A stretch of DNA of 6,329 nt from Bacteroidaceae bacterium (GTDB lineage Bacteria; Bacteroidota; Bacteroidia; Bacteroidales; Bacteroidaceae), in NCBI GenBank assembly GCA_017961965.1, contig JAGCWG010000568.1, positions 1 to 6,329 on the forward strand, in the 5' to 3' direction. The notes under the pieces are model-generated. The model searched no databases. It was given only the letters and a program-made list of their open reading frames with translations, and was not told the origin of the DNA. The number at the start of each line of letters is the position of its first letter. Positions within the stretch are counted from its first letter, which is position 1. The position numbers were made by a program, and so were the translations under genes. Below are positions 1 to 5,666 of this stretch, piece by piece.

Positions 1-106
1 ATGGCTAAAAGATTACTTCCCTGCGGTCAGTGAGAATAGTTTGTAATTTAGCCTTCACCAGAAGGAGGGTTCTTAAAAAAACTGGAGTAGGTAGTAAATA
101 CGTCAT

Positions 107-157
107 GACTTCGCTATGAGTCCGTAGTGACTCCGAAGTGACTTTGCTATGGCTCCG
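107..157. repeat. Imperfect 18-bp direct repeat, first copy nested in a hairpin
   Basis: The 18 bases at 107-124 and at 140-157 match at 15 positions with a 33-bp offset; both read GACTT, then GCTATG, then TCCG. The first copy sits in a two-part stem: ACTTCG (108-113) pairs with CGAAGT (134-139), and inside it GAGTC (118-122) pairs with GACTC (129-133), leaving loop CGTAGT. This looks like the remains of a short palindromic repeat array. Its function is unknown. Confidence 0.5.
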
Positions 158-181
158 CTATAATAGTTGAGAAAGCGGAGC
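152..181. repeat. Perfect 8-bp GC-rich inverted repeat downstream of the AraC gene
   Basis: GCTCCGCT (152-159) is the exact reverse complement of AGCGGAGC (174-181), with a 14-base loop. It lies about 80 bp past the AraC stop codon and could mark the 3' end of that transcript. It is not a textbook intrinsic terminator: in the direction of AraC transcription the T-rich run comes before the stem, and no U-tract follows it. Confidence 0.5.
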
Positions 182-190
182 AACAAAAAA

Positions 191-234
191 GGCACGACGA
201 AGGTACAACGAAGACACAACGTACAAACGACGGG
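191..234. repeat. Degenerate 11-bp tandem repeat, about four units
   Basis: Units are GGCACGACGAA (191-201), GGTACAACGAA (202-212), GACACAACGTA (213-223) and a weaker fourth (224-234). The first two units match at 9 of 11 positions; the third matches the second at 8 of 11, and the fourth is marginal. The period is not a multiple of three, so it is not a peptide repeat; it is close to one helical turn, which may be coincidence. Confidence 0.4.
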
Positions 235-258
235 CAATGAGGAGTAAATAATTAAGAT

Positions 259-1179
259 TCACTTCATCTCATCACGATATTGGTTTGGTGTGAGACCCGT
301 TACTTTCTTGAAGAAACGGATAAAGTATGAATGATCATTGAAGCCAAGAGAATAGGCAATCTCCTTGACCGTCATGTTGTCTGTAATAAGGAGCAATTGG
401 GCTTTCTCCACCTTCTTCTGGTTGATGTACTGAAGCGGCGTCGTATTGAAATGCTTTTGAAACAATCGAGTGAGGTAAGCCTTTGACACACAAGCAACAT
501 CGGAGAGTGTATCAACATCCACATCGGAGTTGAGGTGAAGGTGGATATAGTCAAGCACATTAGTAAACCTCTCGTCTGTTGTCCACAAACGAGGAGTGGC
601 ATAGTGCACGAAACGAGAGAAGAGCAAGAGGATGCGCCCCCTAAGTTCCATTTTCTCGTACAGTTGCATCTCATTGTAACGCTTGACGTATGCATTGAAC
701 TTGGAAGCGAAATCGTACGAACTTGGGTCGGAGGCTGGCAACGTCGCAAACGGATAGAGACGACACATATCTGCAAAGACACGCTCATCACCTTCACACG
801 CCTCCACCTCACTTGGAAAGTCGTAGTACTCAAAGATGTCGGCTTCCTTGCGGAATGCTTCATACACATGAAGGTAATAGTGGGAGAACTTGCCATCGCA
901 CCACGTCGTATGCTTCACATACGATGGTATGATGTATAGGTGGTTAGGGCGTAATTCCATTACCCCAGATGATGTAAACACCTTGGCATACCCCTCGGTT
1001 ACGTAATATATTCGGGCAAATGGTGACTGTACATCTTCCCAGTTCCAGTCGCCATTATGCTTGGCAAAACCTACATTCAGCATCTGTAGGTTTATAGATT
1101 CAATTGGTAGTTGCATGAGGTTAGTTGCGGACCCTCTCCCCAACCCTCCCCCTTTCATAGGGAGGGAGAAGATACTCAT
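259..1179 (-). CDS. AraC family transcriptional regulator (true start probably at 1116)
   Basis: This is a one-component transcription regulator with an N-terminal cupin-like sensor region (about residues 43-105, similar to the AraC ligand-binding domain) and a C-terminal double helix-turn-helix DNA-binding domain (about residues 205-302). The first helix-turn-helix covers roughly 223-245. The second covers 271-295 and carries the family signature KEIAYSLGF, followed by YFIRFFKKVTGLTPNQYR. The sensed ligand and the target genes cannot be read from the sequence. The longest frame begins at 1179, but its first 19 or so residues are glycine-rich and encoded by an intergenic repeat that recurs at 5780-5828. 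Met22 at 1116-1114, six bases beyond the repeat, begins the part that looks like AraC and gives 285 residues, a normal length. No clear Shine-Dalgarno precedes either start. The gene lies downstream of the helicase gene on the same strand with no recognisable promoter in the spacer, so co-transcription is possible. Confidence 0.93.
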   Translation of the reverse strand: MSIFSLPMKGGGLGRGSATNLMQLPIESINLQMLNVGFAKHNGDWNWEDVQSPFARIYYVTEGYAKVFTSSGVMELRPNHLYIIPSYVKHTTWCDGKFSHYYLHVYEAFRKEADIFEYYDFPSEVEACEGDERVFADMCRLYPFATLPASDPSSYDFASKFNAYVKRYNEMQLYEKMELRGRILLLFSRFVHYATPRLWTTDERFTNVLDYIHLHLNSDVDVDTLSDVACVSKAYLTRLFQKHFNTTPLQYINQKKVEKAQLLLITDNMTVKEIAYSLGFNDHSYFIRFFKKVTGLTPNQYRDEMK

Positions 1180-1290
1180 TGGGTCACATGAAAAATAATT
1201 AAATTGAATTCAATAATATCAAGCATCAATTACGACCTTTACCCCCAAGGTAGTAGTCACCCTCCATATAGGGAGGGTTGGGGTGGGTCT
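1123..1290 (-). repeat. Intergenic spacer element, copy 1 (palindromic ends, hairpins, G-quadruplex motif)
   Basis: Read on the minus strand, the element starts with AGACCC one base after the helicase stop codon and ends with CCGCAACT six bases before AraC Met22. Its ends are inverted: 1130-1150 can pair with 1271-1289 through GACCC/GGGTC and a perfect 13-bp CCCCAACCCTCCC arm, 18 bp in total around a small bulge. Each end has its own hairpin; the promoter-proximal one is ACCCTCC, six-base loop, GGAGGGT (1259-1278). Four guanine tracts on the minus strand (1132-1152), and four more on the plus strand (1271-1287), fit the G-quadruplex pattern. The 49 bases at 1123-1171 match 5780-5828 at 47 positions, and shorter blocks in the middle also align with that second copy. 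Confidence 0.8.
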
Positions 1291-1291
1291 C

Positions 1292-2614
1292 TTACTTCGC
1301 TTCCACAAACAAGGTCTTGATGCCCTTTATCTTCTGCCCCTTCATCTTTTCGAGAGCTGGGCGTAGCATGGTACGCTTGACAGCCACGAAGCATTGGTGT
1401 TCCTTCACGTCTATGCGTCCTACGTCATCACGTGTGAGACCTCCTATCTTGCACACGAAGCCGAGTACATCCATCTTGCTCAGTTTGTCCTTCTTGCCCT
1501 TACCTATGTAGATGGTAGCCCACGTCGAAGGCTGTATCTCTGGCAACTTCTTAGGGATAAAGAACTCTGGCGCATCATCAATATACTCAGGAAGCGACTC
1601 CTCATCATGAAGAATGATGTATGAGTTACCCTCAGCCTCCCAACGTGCCGTACGTCCATTTCGATGTATAAAAGCATCCTCATTGAGAGGAAGATGATAA
1701 TGCACGATGTTGTCAATCTCAGGAATATCCAATCCACGGGCACTCAGGTCGGTACTCACGAGCACGTTGCTCGTACCATTGGAGAATTTATACAGCGACT
1801 TCTCACGATGCTCCTGATCCATGGCTCCATGGAACATCTCGCACCCCACCCCATTATCCTTGAGGAATTTATATGTACGTTCCACAGCCTCACGATAATT
1901 GAGGAACACTATGGACGATTGTTGTCCGAACACCTTCAACAGACACAGGAGTGTCTCCAACTCATCCTTGACAGGCGACTTGACAAGATGAAGTGAGATG
2001 CGTGAAGCCACCTCATCGTTCTCGCCTTGGTAGTTGAGGAAGATGAGAGAAGTGAATCCCACGAACTCAGGAATCTTGCTTGACTCCGTGGCACTCAACA
2101 AGTACCTGCGACTGAGCACAGGCATAAGTTCGATGGCATGCTGCATCTCATCGAGGAAACCGAACTCAAGACACTTGTCGAACTCGTCAATAACAAGTGT
2201 ACGGATAGCATCAGACTCTATGTTACGCTTCTCAAGGTGGTCAACAAGACGACCAGGAGTGGCAATCACGATATGCGGTTTCACGCCCATGAGTGTGCGA
2301 TGCTCCTCCATGGCAGGACGACCGCCATAGCAACTCACGCTACGGACGACAGACTTCATCTGCTTTACCACCCCATCAATCTGGAGGGCAAGCTCACGCG
2401 AAGGCACCATTACCACTGCCTGCACACGGTCATCCTCTGGATTGAGCGACTGGAGCACAGGGAGCAGATAGGCAAGCGTCTTACCCGTACCCGTAGGCGA
2501 CAGAAGAACCATGTCCTTGCCCTCAGCGTAACGGTTAAGCGAATCCTTCTGCATCGCATTTAGCTCCTTGATACCAAGTTTCTGCAAGGCATTATCTATG
2601 TTAAATCTTTCCAT
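1292..2614 (-). CDS. DEAD-box ATP-dependent RNA helicase with DbpA-type RNA-binding domain
   Basis: This is an ATP-dependent RNA helicase with the conserved motifs in order: Q-motif region with Gln22, motif I SPTGTGKT (39-46), motif Ia PSRELA (71-76), TPGR (119-122), motif II DEFD (143-146), motif III SAT (174-176), motif V STDLSARGLDIP (287-298) and motif VI HRNGRTAR (317-324). Motif II is DEFD instead of DEAD, keeping the Asp-Glu needed for Mg-ATP. Residues about 364-438 resemble the DbpA C-terminal domain (MDVLGFV, GLTRDDVGRIDV, QKIKG), which in E. coli DbpA recognises hairpin 92 of 23S rRNA. A role in large-subunit ribosome assembly is therefore likely, though inferred. At 440 residues it is close to E. 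coli DbpA. The start at 2614 lies 17 bases after a good TAnnTTTG box, and the short N-terminus before the Q motif fits the family. The AraC gene follows after a repeat-filled spacer. Confidence 0.95.
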   Translation of the reverse strand: MERFNIDNALQKLGIKELNAMQKDSLNRYAEGKDMVLLSPTGTGKTLAYLLPVLQSLNPEDDRVQAVVMVPSRELALQIDGVVKQMKSVVRSVSCYGGRPAMEEHRTLMGVKPHIVIATPGRLVDHLEKRNIESDAIRTLVIDEFDKCLEFGFLDEMQHAIELMPVLSRRYLLSATESSKIPEFVGFTSLIFLNYQGENDEVASRISLHLVKSPVKDELETLLCLLKVFGQQSSIVFLNYREAVERTYKFLKDNGVGCEMFHGAMDQEHREKSLYKFSNGTSNVLVSTDLSARGLDIPEIDNIVHYHLPLNEDAFIHRNGRTARWEAEGNSYIILHDEESLPEYIDDAPEFFIPKKLPEIQPSTWATIYIGKGKKDKLSKMDVLGFVCKIGGLTRDDVGRIDVKEHQCFVAVKRTMLRPALEKMKGQKIKGIKTLFVEAK

Positions 2615-2631
2615 ATTTTCAATTGTTTATG

Positions 2632-2639
2632 CAAAAGTA
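2632..2639 (-). promoter_or_regulatory. Bacteroidetes-type promoter -7 box for the helicase gene
   Basis: The minus strand reads TACTTTTG followed by CA, matching the Bacteroidetes TAnnTTTG box. It ends 17 bases before the helicase ATG, implying a leader of about ten bases. I see no convincing TTTG at the -33 position. It diverges from the box at 2662-2669. Confidence 0.6.
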
Positions 2640-2661
2640 ATGAAAAGAAATAATAAATCAT

Positions 2662-2669
2662 TAACTTTG
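2662..2669 (+). promoter_or_regulatory. Bacteroidetes-type promoter -7 box for the small membrane protein gene
   Basis: TAACTTTG matches TAnnTTTG and ends 17 bases before the ATG at 2687, the same distance as on the divergent side. No clear -33 TTTG is present. Only 22 bp separate this box from the opposing one, so the two polymerase footprints must overlap. Confidence 0.55.
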
Positions 2670-2686
2670 CTCAAAATTTTACATCA

Positions 2687-2920
2687 ATGGAAAACCGTAG
2701 GAATGAAATGGTAATGATGGCAACAAGTTTCGTCTTGTTGCAGATAATAGCAAAGGGCATCGTGCTCTTTGCCCTTTGGCTGTTCCGTTTCTTCGGTATG
2801 CCACAGCTATGGGAATGGTATCGGACTCTTGACCACCCTGGTCACATCCGTTTCATCATAGTCCTCATCATTTGGATGGTCGGATGTATCTATTGGATAC
2901 TAAGAAGAAGGAAGCAATAA
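2687..2920 (+). CDS. Small two-helix membrane protein, function unknown
   Basis: I do not recognise the family of this 77-residue protein. It has a short charged N-terminus, a hydrophobic stretch at about residues 10-36 (ATSFVLLQIIAKGIVLFALW), a polar aromatic linker (about 38-53, with WEWYRTLDHPGH), and a second hydrophobic stretch at about 54-72, ending in RRRKQ. The positive charges at both ends suggest a hairpin in the inner membrane with both termini in the cytoplasm. A promoter box 17 bases upstream and a compact, membrane-like composition support a real gene. It is divergent from the helicase gene and stops directly before a non-coding repeat element; no terminator is visible. It could be a small membrane-complex subunit or regulator, but nothing here identifies a partner. 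Confidence 0.72.
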   Translation: MENRRNEMVMMATSFVLLQIIAKGIVLFALWLFRFFGMPQLWEWYRTLDHPGHIRFIIVLIIWMVGCIYWILRRRKQ

Positions 2921-3172
2921 AGGCATGTTCTATTAATCAATAAATTCTTTTTGAACGATCTTTGCCAATTTGTGCATCTTTTGCACATCTTTTTGTTCAA
3001 AGGCTGACTTTGTCTTCAGATGTCACGACTTGGCAAACAGCAAGCAAGCTTGCGTTTACTCTCGCTGCTCTATCTGTTGGAACCATAGCTCGCTATGCTT
3101 CGGCGTCTTTTTGCAAAAATCTGTTGCAAAATCTGCTACAAACAGTCTAAAGTTAATTTATAGAACCTGCCT
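2921..3172. repeat. Putative MITE-like non-coding element with terminal inverted repeats
   Basis: The first 21 bases (2921-2941, AGGCATGTTCTATTAAT...) match the reverse complement of the last 21 (3152-3172) at 17 positions. Between them are a nested hairpin (TTTGAAC 2950-2956 with GTTCAAA 2995-3001, enclosing TGTGC 2971-2975 with GCACA 2983-2987), the palindrome GCAAGCTTGC (3044-3053), the inverted repeat CATAGC/GCTATG (3084-3097) and a 12-13 bp tandem repeat TTGCAAAAATCTG/TTGCAAAATCTG around 3112-3136. Open frames of 62 and 89 codons on the plus strand have no promoter, overlap each other and resemble nothing known to me. The element starts on the base after the upstream stop codon. I see no transposase and no clear target-site duplication. 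Confidence 0.5.
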
Positions 3173-3250
3173 AAAATGTAATGTCCAACACTCAAACAAC
3201 AAGTCTTCAAACGTAAAAACTGACAGAATGTATATTTAAATGGATTATTG

Positions 3251-3281
3251 TTTGCTAAGTTGAATTTTATTGTTACATTTG
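3251..3281 (+). promoter_or_regulatory. Bacteroidetes promoter for the small protein-lipoprotein operon
   Basis: TTTG (3251-3254), a 19-base spacer and TACATTTG (3274-3281) match the TTTG/TAnnTTTG consensus with typical spacing, the best promoter in the window. Transcription would begin near 3288, giving a leader of about 60 bases before the ATG at 3348. That leader contains a small hairpin, TGTTC, loop ACAA, GAACA (3298-3311). Confidence 0.8.
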
Positions 3282-3347
3282 CAAGATGAATAGCCACTGT
3301 TCACAAGAACACTAACTAATCAATGCCAACAGAAAAAAATTAACAAA

Positions 3348-3542
3348 ATGGGAAAAAGTTACAAGAATTCTCCTCATAAATGGACATATATATGGTTGGG
3401 TATAAAGCATCTTACCCATCCACAAAAGATTTATGACTTAGCTCACGGCATCCTTGAGATGCACAAGAAGGATCGTAAGATCATGCATGATCTGAAGGAG
3501 TATGACATTATCCACAAGAAACAAAGAAAGCCATTAGCATGA
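3348..3542 (+). CDS. Small basic hypothetical protein, first gene of a two-gene unit
   Basis: I do not recognise this 64-residue protein. It is rich in lysine and histidine, with aromatic residues near the N-terminus (HKWTYIWLGIKHL) and a probably helical, highly charged second half (LEMHKKDRKIMHDLKEYDIIHKK). It has no signal peptide or membrane segment, so a cytoplasmic, possibly nucleic-acid- or partner-binding protein is the simplest reading. It is supported as a gene by a strong promoter about 65 bases upstream, an A-rich run before the ATG typical of Bacteroidetes starts, and an ATGA overlap with the next gene, which implies coupled translation. Its histidine content is striking for its size, but no metal-binding motif is clear. 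Confidence 0.68.
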   Translation: MGKSYKNSPHKWTYIWLGIKHLTHPQKIYDLAHGILEMHKKDRKIMHDLKEYDIIHKKQRKPLA

Positions 3543-4153
3543 GGATGAAACTACTGGCAAGAACGCTGGTTCTTGCATTATCAATCATATCGTGTAACAG
3601 CAACAGTTCGTCTGAATCAACACAGGATGTTGACTCAGACGATATTTGTGAATACGAAAATATTGTTGACAGCATCGGTGAACACGCCGTGAGCCATGAT
3701 TGTGCCATCGCCTACGCTACTCTGGACGAAATCCAGTGGAAGTGGGAAAACGTAAAGTCGCCAAGCATGCTTGCTCGTGCTCGTGCAAAGTGGCAGGATG
3801 ACGAAGCCAAGATGCGTGAAGCATGCAAGGACATAGACGGTGAGGACCGACGTCTGCTCGACTCCGTATGTCAGGTGATTAAGGACACACGAGAGGAGAA
3901 GAAAAAGGGATTCTCCGTTCCCGCATCAAGCGTCATCTGTAACCTTGAGGATTGTATCAAGAACGTCGAGAACATGAAGGATAAGAATGATATGCGACGA
4001 TTCAGGGATGTGCGTCTATCCATGCTCAACGAACTTGACATTATACACCTTTGCATAGAGCCACATTCGCCCCAAATCGGCAAAGTTAAGCATCTTGCAC
4101 AGACTTTGAGGGGTAAATACGAAGAAAAATGCAAGGAATTTGGTATCCAATAA
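3539..4153 (+). CDS. Putative cysteine-rich lipoprotein, function unknown
   Basis: The 204-residue product begins with a lipoprotein signal: positively charged start (MRMK), hydrophobic core, and a lipobox-like IISC with Cys19 as the probable lipidated residue. A Ser/Asn/Asp-rich linker follows (about 20-35), then a charged, mostly helical domain to the C-terminus. The mature part has eight further cysteines (37, 55, 96, 111, 134, 139, 172, 198), unusual for a helical lipoprotein and compatible with disulfides in the periplasm or at the surface. Its family is not recognised. The acidic residues near the lipid anchor do not form a clear Bacteroidetes surface-export signal. The ATG overlaps the stop of the preceding gene (ATGA, 3539-3542); Met3 at 3545 is a possible alternative start. 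The next gene's probable promoter begins inside its last codons. Confidence 0.82.
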   Translation: MRMKLLARTLVLALSIISCNSNSSSESTQDVDSDDICEYENIVDSIGEHAVSHDCAIAYATLDEIQWKWENVKSPSMLARARAKWQDDEAKMREACKDIDGEDRRLLDSVCQVIKDTREEKKKGFSVPASSVICNLEDCIKNVENMKDKNDMRRFRDVRLSMLNELDIIHLCIEPHSPQIGKVKHLAQTLRGKYEEKCKEFGIQ

Positions 4154-4172
4154 TATTTTTTTGCTAATTTTG
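4139..4172 (+). promoter_or_regulatory. Probable promoter for the aminopeptidase P gene
   Basis: TTTG (4139-4142) within the last codons of the lipoprotein gene, a 22-base spacer and TAATTTTG (4165-4172) fit the Bacteroidetes consensus, with spacing slightly long. A transcript would start near 4179 and have a leader of about 95 bases. A 6-bp inverted repeat (TTTTGC, loop GCT, GCAAAA; 4168-4182) overlaps the -7 box and start site and could be an operator, though this may be chance. Confidence 0.55.
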
Positions 4173-4225
4173 CGCTGCAAAAGCGTCATGTTACGTTTTT
4201 TGCGTCTTTCTTAATCACAAACATG

Positions 4226-4239
4226 CGGAAACAATTCCG
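4226..4239 (+). other. Small hairpin in the aminopeptidase P leader
   Basis: CGGAA, loop ACAA, TTCCG forms a perfect 5-bp stem about 35 bases before the ATG at 4275. It is too weak to be a terminator and has no U-tract. It shares the ACAA loop with the hairpin at 3298-3311 in the other promoter leader, possibly by chance. Confidence 0.3.
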
Positions 4240-4274
4240 AACATTTATAACTTGTAATACAAAATAACCTATAT

Positions 4275-5666
4275 ATGTTTTCAAAGCAGATATACATAGA
4301 AAGAAGACAGGAACTGAAGGCTAAGATAGGCTCAGGATTGTTGCTTTTCTTTGGCAACAACGACGCTCCTTGCAATTATCCTGCCAATACATATCGTCAT
4401 CGTCAGGACAGCACATTCCTCTACTACTTCGGACAGAAGCGTGAAGGACTTGTTGGCGTAATAGACGTTGACAACGACCGTGAGTACCTCATCGGTGATG
4501 ACATCGACATCGACGACATCATCTGGTACGGATTCGTTCCTTCTGTCAAGGACCTTGCCGGGCAGGTAGGCGTAAGCAACTCTGCACCTATGGCTCAGCT
4601 CGAGGTACTTATCAAGGCTGCTCAGCAGAAAGGACAGGAAGTGATGTTCCTCCCTCCTTACCGCCACGACCACATCATACAGATAGGTGAACTCCTCGGT
4701 GTCGCTCCTGCCAAGGTAAAGGAGATGGCAAGCGTCAAGTTCATCAAGGCAGTAGTCGATATGCGTGCCGTGAAGAAGGACATCGAGATAGAGGAAATAG
4801 AGCGTGCCATGGAGATTGGCTACGAGATGCACACCACTGCCATGAAGCTCTGTGCTCCTGGAGTTACGGAGAAGCACATCGCTGGTGTCATCGAGGGCAT
4901 TGCAATGAGCAAGGGCGAGAAGTATTCTTTCCAGTCAATCGTAACCATGCACGGAGAGATTCAGCATGGCTATCCATCTACTGCTCCACTCGAAGCAGGC
5001 CGACTCTTGCTTTGTGATGCAGGTGCCGAAAGCATGGAGCACTATTGTTCCGACAATACACGTGTCACTCCTATCTCTGGCAAGTTCACACAGCGTCAGC
5101 GTGACATCTACTCTATCGTAGAGGCTTGTCACGACCTCGTCATTGAGAAGGCTAAGCCGGGACTCAAGTGGAAGGACATGCACCTCGACGTATGCCGTAT
5201 GATGACCGACCGTCTCAAGGAGCTCGGACTCATGAAGGGTAACACCGAGGATGCAGTACAGGCAGGAGCTCACGCCATGTTCCTCCCACACGGACTTGGT
5301 CACATGATGGGTATGGACGTTCACGATATGGAAGGTCTCGGACAGAACTACGTAGGATTTGACGACGAGGTACAGCCATCCACACAGTTTGGTCTCAACT
5401 GCCTCCGTTGCGGTCGTCGTCTCCAGCCAGGCTTCGTGATGACTGACGAACCAGGAATATATTTCATTCCTCATCTCATCGACCTATGGAAGAGTCAGGG
5501 ACTTCACAAGGACTTCATCAACTACGATGCAGTTGAGAGCGACAAGGACTTCGGTGGCATCCGTCTTGAAGACGACATCCTCATCACAGAGACTGGTTGC
5601 CGTGTACTGGGCAAGAACATCATCCCTTACCACATTGATGATGTAGAGGCATTTATTGCAAAGTAA
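4275..5666 (+). CDS. pepP: Xaa-Pro aminopeptidase (aminopeptidase P, M24B family)
   Basis: This cytosolic dinuclear-metal peptidase releases the N-terminal residue from peptides whose second residue is proline. An aminopeptidase P N-terminal domain (about residues 1-150) precedes the pita-bread M24 catalytic domain. The five expected metal ligands are visible: Asp248 (LLLCDAGAE), Asp260 (CSDNTRV), His343 (GLGHMMG), Glu392 (TDEPGIYF) and Glu432 (GIRLEDD). His231 (HGYPS) and His350 (MDVHD) match the conserved proton-shuttle and substrate-binding histidines. The 463-residue length and the long spacing between the last three ligands compared with E. coli PepP are typical of the Bacteroidetes and eukaryote-like subgroup. 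There is no signal peptide. The start fits the family, whose N-terminus begins soon before the conserved GSGLLLFFGNND region. Codons are biased toward C-ending forms, suggesting good expression. The C1 peptidase gene lies downstream on the same strand, beyond the second spacer element. Confidence 0.96.
   Translation: MFSKQIYIERRQELKAKIGSGLLLFFGNNDAPCNYPANTYRHRQDSTFLYYFGQKREGLVGVIDVDNDREYLIGDDIDIDDIIWYGFVPSVKDLAGQVGVSNSAPMAQLEVLIKAAQQKGQEVMFLPPYRHDHIIQIGELLGVAPAKVKEMASVKFIKAVVDMRAVKKDIEIEEIERAMEIGYEMHTTAMKLCAPGVTEKHIAGVIEGIAMSKGEKYSFQSIVTMHGEIQHGYPSTAPLEAGRLLLCDAGAESMEHYCSDNTRVTPISGKFTQRQRDIYSIVEACHDLVIEKAKPGLKWKDMHLDVCRMMTDRLKELGLMKGNTEDAVQAGAHAMFLPHGLGHMMGMDVHDMEGLGQNYVGFDDEVQPSTQFGLNCLRCGRRLQPGFVMTDEPGIYFIPHLIDLWKSQGLHKDFINYDAVESDKDFGGIRLEDDILITETGCRVLGKNIIPYHIDDVEAFIAK

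Larger units (their letters stand above)
1..258. other. Intergenic stretch without a supportable gene; short inverted and tandem repeats
   Basis: No convincing coding frame is present: the first ATG opens only ten codons, and the other frames are broken by closely spaced stops. The stretch lies downstream of the minus-strand AraC gene. A short hairpin (CCTTC, loop ACCA, GAAGG) lies near 52-65. From about 107 the sequence becomes repetitive: two nested or perfect hairpins at 108-139 and 152-181, then a degenerate 11-bp tandem repeat at 191-234, each listed separately. The 27 codons before the TAA at 249-251 read as an open basic frame, but they have no start and follow directly after a TGA, so I do not call a gene. 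Confidence 0.6.

Noticed and set aside
1..33. Ten-codon frame beginning at the first base
   Set aside because: Too short, with no upstream context available and no recognisable peptide.
152..181. Intrinsic terminator for AraC
   Set aside because: The stem is strong, but in the AraC direction the T-run comes before it and no U-tract follows; kept only as an inverted repeat.
171..251. Open basic frame ending at TAA 249-251
   Set aside because: It starts immediately after an in-frame TGA and has only a late ATG; most of it is the 11-bp tandem repeat, so the protein-like look is probably accidental.
535..939. Plus-strand frame of 134 codons opposite the AraC gene
   Set aside because: Antisense to a well-supported AraC coding region, with no promoter or recognisable domain.
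2921..3172. CRISPR array or attachment site
   Set aside because: Repeats are inverted and degenerate rather than regularly spaced direct repeats, and no cas, integrase or tRNA gene is nearby.
2962..3239. Overlapping plus-strand open frames of 62 and 89 codons
   Set aside because: They lie largely inside the palindromic 252-bp element, overlap each other in different frames, have no promoter or start context and show low-complexity Ala/Ser/Leu or Cys-rich composition typical of chance frames.
3286..3315. Nine-codon upstream ORF in the leader of the 64-residue gene
   Set aside because: Its ATG coincides with the expected transcription start, so it is unlikely to be translated.
4332..5474. Long minus-strand open frames of 181 and 179 codons opposite aminopeptidase P
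   Set aside because: They are antisense shadows of a gene with intact catalytic motifs and biased codon use; their compositions resemble no family.
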